DNA of 11,662 bases from Bacteroidota bacterium (lineage in GTDB: Bacteria; Bacteroidota; Bacteroidia; Chitinophagales; Chitinophagaceae): the NCBI GenBank assembly GCA_029778965.1, contig JAKPBL010000433.1, positions 1 to 11,662 on the forward strand, written 5' to 3'. The position numbers were made by a program, and so were the translations under genes. The notes beneath the pieces were generated by a model. That model ran no database searches. It saw only the letters and a list, made by a program, of their open reading frames with translations, and was not told where the DNA came from. Each line of letters begins with the position of its first letter. Within the stretch, counting starts at the first letter, position 1. This document shows positions 7,576-11,662 of the stretch, one piece after another.

Positions 7576-7731
7576 ATGGAGACACAGAAAAAAAATACCG
7601 GTATCTGGTGGTTAGGTTTTTTTGTATCGACCGCCGCTTTGCTGGCTGCCATCTATCTGCACTGGGAATATCTGACCATGATCATTCCCTTTGTTTGCAC
7701 CAGTTTTGTGAAAGCGCTGGATATTATCTGA
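7576..7731 (+). CDS. Small single-pass membrane protein, 51 residues, function unknown
   Basis: ATG at 7576 to TGA at 7729-7731 encodes 51 residues, starting METQKKNTGIWWLGFF and ending SFVKALDII. A short charged N-terminus (QKK) is followed by a strongly hydrophobic stretch from about residue 10 to 28 (IWWLGFFVSTAALLAAIYL), a short HWEY break, and a second hydrophobic run at about 33-45 (LTMIIPFVCTSFV). It could be one transmembrane helix plus a membrane-lying segment, or a tight helical hairpin. Evidence that it is a real gene: it sits in an otherwise unexplained 398-base gap between two strong terminators (7483-7514 and 7751-7788), has a promoter-like sequence at the right distance, and its hydrophobic pattern is coherent. 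I recognise no family. It does not overlap another gene. The start is the only ATG that keeps the lysine-rich N-terminus. Confidence 0.6.
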   Translation: METQKKNTGIWWLGFFVSTAALLAAIYLHWEYLTMIIPFVCTSFVKALDII

Positions 7732-7750
7732 TCTCCGAACAGAAATAATG

Positions 7751-7788
7751 AAAGCTGCCTCGTTTCTCGGGGCAGCTTTTTTATTTTT
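7751..7788 (+). terminator. Intrinsic terminator of the small membrane-protein gene
   Basis: A perfect 9-bp stem, AAAGCTGCC (7751-7759) with GGCAGCTTT (7771-7779), has an 11-base loop and is followed by a T-rich tract to 7788. It lies 19 bases after the small gene's stop and 5 bases before the next gene's ATG. The same T-tract supplies the next gene's TAnnTTTG element. Confidence 0.85.
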
Positions 7789-7789
7789 G
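7782..7789 (+). promoter_or_regulatory. Bacteroidota -7 promoter element for the hydroxyacid dehydrogenase gene
   Basis: Reads TATTTTTG, a full TAnnTTTG match ending 4 bases before the ATG at 7794, so the message would be leaderless or nearly so. It overlaps the T-tract of the preceding terminator. The -33 region would lie inside the terminator hairpin, and no clear TTG is seen there. Confidence 0.45.
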
Positions 7790-7793
7790 CAGT

Positions 7794-8750
7794 ATGAAGA
7801 TAATTGTGCTCGACGGCTATCCGCTGAATCCCGGCGACCTCGACTGGTCGCCCCTTGCCGCCCTCGGCGAACTGACCGTGTATGACCGCACCCCGCCCGC
7901 GCAGGTGGTGGAAAGAATAGGCGATGCCGAGGTGGTCTTCACCAATAAAGTAGCGCTGAACAGCACCACGCTGGCACAACTGCCCGCGTTGCGTTTTATC
8001 GGTGTACACGCTACCGGTTATAATATCGTCGATACGGCCGCGGCCCGCGAACGTGGCATTGCGGTAGCGAATGTGCCTGGTTACAGCACCGAGTCGGTCG
8101 TACAGCTCACGTTTGCGTTACTGCTGGAGCTCACCCATCATGTGCAGCGGCACAGCGACCACGCGCGCGAAGGAGGGTGGAGCCGCTCGCCCGATTTTTG
8201 TTATCAACTGTACCCCCTCGTAGAGCTGGCGGGTAAAACCATGGGGATTGTCGGCTTCGGCGGCATCGGCCAGCGGATCGCAAAAGTGGCCATGGCTTTC
8301 GGCATGAAGATCGTGGCACACAGCCGCACGCCCAAAACCCTTCCCGGGTTTCCGGAACTGGAATGGCTGCAACCCGAAGCGCTGTTTGCAAAAGCCGACG
8401 TGGTCAGCCTTCATTGTCCGCTGACGCCCGATACAACGGGCATGGTTAACCGAAGCCTGCTGCAGCACATGAAACCGTCCGCCTTTTTACTCAATACCTC
8501 CCGGGGACCACTGGTGGTGGAACAAGACCTGGCCGATGCGCTCAACGAAGGGCGCATCGCCGGCGCAGGCATCGACGTATTATCGACCGAACCACCGGCG
8601 GCGAATAACCCGCTGCTGACGGCCCGCAACTGCCTGGTGACCCCACACATCGCCTGGGCTACCTTCGCCGCCCGGCAACGCATGATGGACATCGCCAACA
8701 ACAACCTGCGTGCCTGGCTGAACGGCCAGCCGGTAAACATAGTGAACTAA
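7794..8750 (+). CDS. D-2-hydroxyacid dehydrogenase (glycerate/hydroxypyruvate reductase-like)
   Basis: 318-residue cytoplasmic oxidoreductase of the D-isomer-specific 2-hydroxyacid dehydrogenase family, interconverting a 2-keto acid and the D-2-hydroxy acid with NAD(P). The outer catalytic domain (about 1-98 and 288-318) surrounds a Rossmann cofactor domain (about 99-287). VHATGYNIVD at 71-80 is the substrate loop and GFGGIG at 154-159 is the dinucleotide motif. The catalytic triad is R237 (NTSRGPLV), E266 (STEPP) and H285 (TPHIAWAT). The sequence after the second Rossmann strand is AHSRTPK (175-181); the acidic residue typical of NAD-only enzymes is absent and an Arg is present, which suggests NADP(H) use. 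Overall look is closest to glycerate/glyoxylate/hydroxypyruvate reductases, but the natural substrate cannot be told from sequence. It stands alone between a terminator/promoter and a hairpin. The start is chosen from the N-terminal strand MKIIVLDGYPL and the promoter element just before it. Confidence 0.93.
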   Translation: MKIIVLDGYPLNPGDLDWSPLAALGELTVYDRTPPAQVVERIGDAEVVFTNKVALNSTTLAQLPALRFIGVHATGYNIVDTAAARERGIAVANVPGYSTESVVQLTFALLLELTHHVQRHSDHAREGGWSRSPDFCYQLYPLVELAGKTMGIVGFGGIGQRIAKVAMAFGMKIVAHSRTPKTLPGFPELEWLQPEALFAKADVVSLHCPLTPDTTGMVNRSLLQHMKPSAFLLNTSRGPLVVEQDLADALNEGRIAGAGIDVLSTEPPAANNPLLTARNCLVTPHIAWATFAARQRMMDIANNNLRAWLNGQPVNIVN

Positions 8751-8768
8751 GCGTTAGCTAAATACCGC

Positions 8769-8814
8769 ATCTGCGGCCGTTTCGATAAATCACATCCCCG
8801 AAACAGCCGCAGAT
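8769..8814. repeat. 16-bp hairpin between the dehydrogenase gene and malQ
   Basis: ATCTGCGGCCGTTTCG (8769-8784) pairs with CGAAACAGCCGCAGAT (8799-8814), with one C-A mismatch (8778/8805) and a 14-base loop. It begins 18 bases after the dehydrogenase stop, so it may end that transcript, but no T-tract follows on the plus strand. It ends 3 bases before a perfect TAnnTTTG element, so it could equally be a binding site for a regulator of the downstream promoter. Confidence 0.65.
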
Positions 8815-8817
8815 CGT

Positions 8818-8825
8818 TACCTTTG
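8818..8825 (+). promoter_or_regulatory. Bacteroidota -7 promoter element upstream of malQ
   Basis: Reads TACCTTTG, a full TAnnTTTG match and the same form often seen close to Bacteroidota genes. It lies 135 bases before the malQ ATG, unlike the other elements here, which sit within 20 bases of their genes. This implies a leader of roughly 128 bases (about 8832-8960). No clear -33 TTG is seen. A weaker candidate, TATATTTA at 8910-8917, is nearer the gene. Confidence 0.45.
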
Positions 8826-8831
8826 CGCCCC

Positions 8832-8960
8832 AATAGGCGGTAGTGAAGGTCGAAGGCATCGTGCCCTGAAAGGGTTATAAATGTGTAGCAAATACACAGA
8901 TCATTATTGTATATTTAGTAAGACTTCCGCACTGCCTGCCATTCAATAAACCAAGATTTG
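8832..8960 (+). other. Predicted malQ 5' leader, no gene found
   Basis: If the promoter at 8818-8825 is used, this stretch is untranslated leader. It holds several small stem-loops in a row: GGCA/TGCC around 8863-8873, CCCT/AGGG around 8869-8879, and TGTGTA/TACACA at 8883-8899 around a 5-base loop. I see no known riboswitch pattern, no Shine-Dalgarno, and no convincing ORF or tRNA. Confidence 0.3.
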
Positions 8961-11639
8961 ATGAAGCTCCAATTCTATCTTCGTTTTTATACCAGGTTCG
9001 GGCAAGAATTGTATATCACCGGACTTGAATCGTTGCCGGGGCAAACCGGCCCGGTACCCATGACCTACCTGAACGACGAATACTGGACTGCAGTCATTCA
9101 CCTGCCGGCCGATTGCGACGCCAGTTTCACCTACCAGTACCTGTTACAGGAGGCCGACGGCACCCCGGTACGCGAATGGGGAAACGACCGCGCCGTATCG
9201 CTGAAGCAATGGCACGGCCGCGATTTGCACCTGGTGGACGCCTGGAACCAGCCAGGCGCTTTCGAAAATGCTTTTTATACGGCGCCGTTCCAGGAGATCC
9301 TGCTGCCCGGTCACAAACCGAAAAAGGCCAAAGCGCCGAAACACCCGAGCCTGGTGTTCAAGGTAAAAGCACCCTTACTGGGTAAGCAGGAGCAGCTCTG
9401 TATTTGCGGCTCGGGGCCGGCATTGGGCGATTGGGATCCCGACCAGGCTGTATTGATGCAGCCCGACGGGAACTGGTGGACAGTAGCACTAAACGTTCCC
9501 AAAGAATCGTTCCCTATCAGCTATAAATACGGTGTTTATAATCATAACAGCAAGAAATTCAAATACTTTGAATCGGGCGACAACCGGCAGTTATTCGGTG
9601 ACGCCGACGATACCGTCACCCTTGTGCACGATGGGTTTGCCCGTTTCCTGAACAATACCTGGCGGGGTGCCGGGGTGGCCATCCCGCTGTTCAGCCTGCG
9701 CAGCAAAAAAGGCCATGGGGTAGGAGAGTTCACCGATATTGCGCTGCTGGTAGATTGGGCGCGCACCACCGGCCTGAAGCTGATCCAGCTTCTGCCGGTA
9801 AACGACACCTGCAGCACCGGCACCTGGACGGATTCCTATCCCTACAATGCCATCTCCGCCTTTGCCCTTCATCCCCTGTACCTGAACCTGGAAACAGTAG
9901 CCGGCAAAAAGCACGCGGCGCTCATAAAGCACTATAAGAAGAAGCGGGAGGCGCTGAACGAGCTGGCGGCCGTTGACTACGAAGCGGTGATGGCCGACAA
10001 GATGGAGGCGCTGCGCCTGCTGTATGAAGCATCGGCCGGCGAATGGCTCGAAGAAGAGGGCTTCCAGGAGTTTTATACCGCCAACAAACACTGGCTGGTG
10101 CCTTATGCCGCTTTCTGCCATTTGCGCGATCGTTTCGGCACCACCAGATTCGACCAGTGGAAACAGCACAGCCAGTACGATGAAGCCGCGATCACACGGT
10201 ATGTGTCGCCCCGGCTCAGGCACCACGACCAGGTTCGCTTTTATTATTACCTGCAATACCAGTTGCACCTGCAGCTCGAAACGGCCGCGCGTTACGCGCA
10301 CAAACACGGCGTGGTGCTGAAGGGAGATATTCCCATCGGCATTGCCCGTTACAGTTGCGACGCTTGGGTGAATCCATCGCTTTATCACCTCGACCAGCAG
10401 GCCGGCGCACCGCCCGATGCCTTTGCTCCCAAAGGGCAGAACTGGGGCTTTCCCACCTATAACTGGGAACAGATGAAGCAAGACGGCTTTGCGTGGTGGA
10501 AGCAACGCTTCGAGCAGATGAGCCGCTATTTCGACGCCTTCCGCATAGATCATGTGCTCGGCTTTTTCCGGATCTGGTCCATCCCCGTTACCGCGGTAGA
10601 AGGCATCATGGGTACGTTCGTGCCTGCCATTCCGGTGCAGCGGCAGGAGTTCACCGACCGCAATATCTGGTTTGAATACCATCGTTACACACGGCCATAT
10701 ATAACCGAAAAAATGCTCGTCGATATTTTCGGCGACAGCCGTGGGTACGTGGAAGAAGTGTTTTTGCAATCGACCGGTTTCGGCGAATACCTGTTCCAGC
10801 CTGATTTCGATACGCAGGCCAAAGTGGCTGCCTGGTTCGCGGCGCTGAAACCCGACGACGACCGGCAGTGGATAAAGCAGCACCTGCTCGATTTTCATTC
10901 GAACATCATTCTTATCGAGGCCCCGGGCTCGAAGGGACAGGCTTTTCATTTCCGGTTTGCGGTAGATCAGACCAGCTCGTTTCAGTCGCTCGAAATACCT
11001 ACCCGCCAGGCGCTGCAGGACCTCTACATCGACTATTATTTCCGCCGGCAGGATCATCACTGGCAGATCGACGCGATGGACAAGCTGCCGGCCCTGAAAG
11101 CCGCCACGAACATGCTGGTCTGCGGCGAAGACCTGGGGCTGGTGCCCGCCTGCGTGCCAACGGTGATGAACCAGCTCGGCATACTCAGCCTCGAGCTGCA
11201 GCGTATGCCCAAAGAAGCCGGCCATGAGTTCTTCCATCCCGACAAGGCGCCTTACCTGAGCGTGGTAACACCTTCCACCCACGATATGAGCACCGTACGC
11301 GGCTGGTGGGAAGAAGACCGCGGCGCCACCCAGCGCTTCTTCAACCAGGAGCTTGGCCAATGGGGCGAGGCGCCGCTGCATTGCGAACCATGGATCAGCA
11401 AAGCCATCGTAATACAGCACCTGCATTCACCGGCCATGTGGTCGATCTTCCAGTTGCAGGACCTGCTGGCCTGCGAGGAAAGCCTGCGGCCGGCCGATCC
11501 CGCCGACGAGCGCATCAATGTGCCGGCTGTTGCGCAGCACTACTGGCGTTACCGCATGCCCCTTACACTCGAAGCCCTGGGCAAGGAAAAACATTTCAAC
11601 GCTACATTAAAAGAGATGATCAAAACCGCTGAGCGATGA
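8961..11639 (+). CDS. malQ: 4-alpha-glucanotransferase (GH77) with two starch-binding domains
   Basis: Disproportionating enzyme that moves alpha-1,4-glucan segments between maltodextrins or onto glucose; acts in the cytoplasm in glycogen and maltodextrin turnover. 892 residues, much longer than E. coli MalQ. Two CBM20-like starch-binding domains lie at about 1-110 and 128-225; the second shows GSGPALGDWDP, NWWTVAL and ISYKYGVY. The GH77 domain starts near 236 (GAGVAIPLFSLRSKKGHGVGEF, then LIQLLPVNDT and SYPYNAISAFALHPLYLNL). Catalytic residues: nucleophile D530 in AFRIDHVLGF, acid/base E723 in VCGEDLGLVP and D775 in STHDMSTVRGWWEE. The 193-residue gap between D530 and E723 is far larger than in short amylomaltases (about 47 in the Thermus enzyme, from memory) and resembles the insertion of plant cytosolic DPE2. 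ATG 8961 is preferred to TTG 8958 directly before it. The TGA stop overlaps the next start. Confidence 0.95.
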   Translation: MKLQFYLRFYTRFGQELYITGLESLPGQTGPVPMTYLNDEYWTAVIHLPADCDASFTYQYLLQEADGTPVREWGNDRAVSLKQWHGRDLHLVDAWNQPGAFENAFYTAPFQEILLPGHKPKKAKAPKHPSLVFKVKAPLLGKQEQLCICGSGPALGDWDPDQAVLMQPDGNWWTVALNVPKESFPISYKYGVYNHNSKKFKYFESGDNRQLFGDADDTVTLVHDGFARFLNNTWRGAGVAIPLFSLRSKKGHGVGEFTDIALLVDWARTTGLKLIQLLPVNDTCSTGTWTDSYPYNAISAFALHPLYLNLETVAGKKHAALIKHYKKKREALNELAAVDYEAVMADKMEALRLLYEASAGEWLEEEGFQEFYTANKHWLVPYAAFCHLRDRFGTTRFDQWKQHSQYDEAAITRYVSPRLRHHDQVRFYYYLQYQLHLQLETAARYAHKHGVVLKGDIPIGIARYSCDAWVNPSLYHLDQQAGAPPDAFAPKGQNWGFPTYNWEQMKQDGFAWWKQRFEQMSRYFDAFRIDHVLGFFRIWSIPVTAVEGIMGTFVPAIPVQRQEFTDRNIWFEYHRYTRPYITEKMLVDIFGDSRGYVEEVFLQSTGFGEYLFQPDFDTQAKVAAWFAALKPDDDRQWIKQHLLDFHSNIILIEAPGSKGQAFHFRFAVDQTSSFQSLEIPTRQALQDLYIDYYFRRQDHHWQIDAMDKLPALKAATNMLVCGEDLGLVPACVPTVMNQLGILSLELQRMPKEAGHEFFHPDKAPYLSVVTPSTHDMSTVRGWWEEDRGATQRFFNQELGQWGEAPLHCEPWISKAIVIQHLHSPAMWSIFQLQDLLACEESLRPADPADERINVPAVAQHYWRYRMPLTLEALGKEKHFNATLKEMIKTAER

Positions 11640-11662
11640 AAATAAGATCGCGGCTGGCGAAT
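11636..11662 (+). CDS. Start of a downstream gene, cut off by the window edge
   Basis: ATG at 11636-11638 overlaps the malQ TGA as ATGA, the classic sign of translational coupling. The nine visible codons read MKIRSRLAN and remain open to the edge. The basic start could be the beginning of a signal peptide or of any protein; nothing can be said about function. If real, it is co-transcribed with malQ. Confidence 0.4.

Noticed and set aside
7398..7748. 116-codon plus-strand frame after dnaK
   Set aside because: It runs through the tandem repeat, the dnaK terminator hairpin and a different frame of the small membrane-protein gene; its peptide is incoherent.
8826..8957. Riboswitch, tRNA or other known RNA in the malQ leader
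   Set aside because: No cloverleaf, CCA end or recognised riboswitch core could be found; the stems are short and could occur by chance.
9591..11426. 611-codon open frame antisense to malQ
   Set aside because: It lies wholly within a gene with a complete catalytic domain, shows no family motifs and is best explained by codon usage in the opposite strand.

Overview
The window looks like ordinary chromosomal DNA from a member of the Bacteroidota, most likely a Chitinophagaceae-type organism with fairly high GC. Three things point there: the protein families and their sequence style, start codons with no clear Shine-Dalgarno sequence, and several copies of the Bacteroidota promoter element TAnnTTTG just upstream of genes. 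The taxonomic call is inference from sequence style; no search was run.

Layout from left to right. (1) A 5'-truncated glycogen branching enzyme gene (glgB, +), followed 14 bases later by an exported TPR-repeat protein (+). (2) Arginyl-tRNA synthetase (argS, -), converging on the TPR gene with only 3 bases between the stops. (3) A small GtrA-family membrane protein (+), divergent from argS across a 54-base region that holds two opposed TAnnTTTG elements. (4) A 267-base gap with a 13-base tandem duplication, two related GC-rich hairpins (REP-like) and a possible sigma-54-like promoter, leading into dnaK (+). (5) After dnaK, a degenerate GCAAAG-type repeat, a strong intrinsic terminator, and a 51-codon membrane-protein gene (+) with its own promoter and terminator. 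(6) A D-2-hydroxyacid dehydrogenase (+), whose promoter element is embedded in the preceding terminator's T-tract. (7) A 210-base gap with a 16-bp hairpin, a perfect TAnnTTTG element and a long leader, then a large malQ-type 4-alpha-glucanotransferase (+) with two N-terminal starch-binding domains. At the right edge a new reading frame starts inside the malQ stop codon (ATGA overlap).

Branching enzyme and 4-alpha-glucanotransferase are both alpha-glucan/glycogen enzymes: one makes the alpha-1,6 branches and the other rearranges alpha-1,4 chains. They bracket a set of housekeeping genes (tRNA charging, chaperone) but are about 7 kb apart and clearly in different transcription units. I see no defence system, mobile element, CRISPR array, prophage or biosynthetic cluster. 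The least explained parts are the small membrane protein, the REP-like hairpins before dnaK, the dnaK promoter region and the malQ leader.
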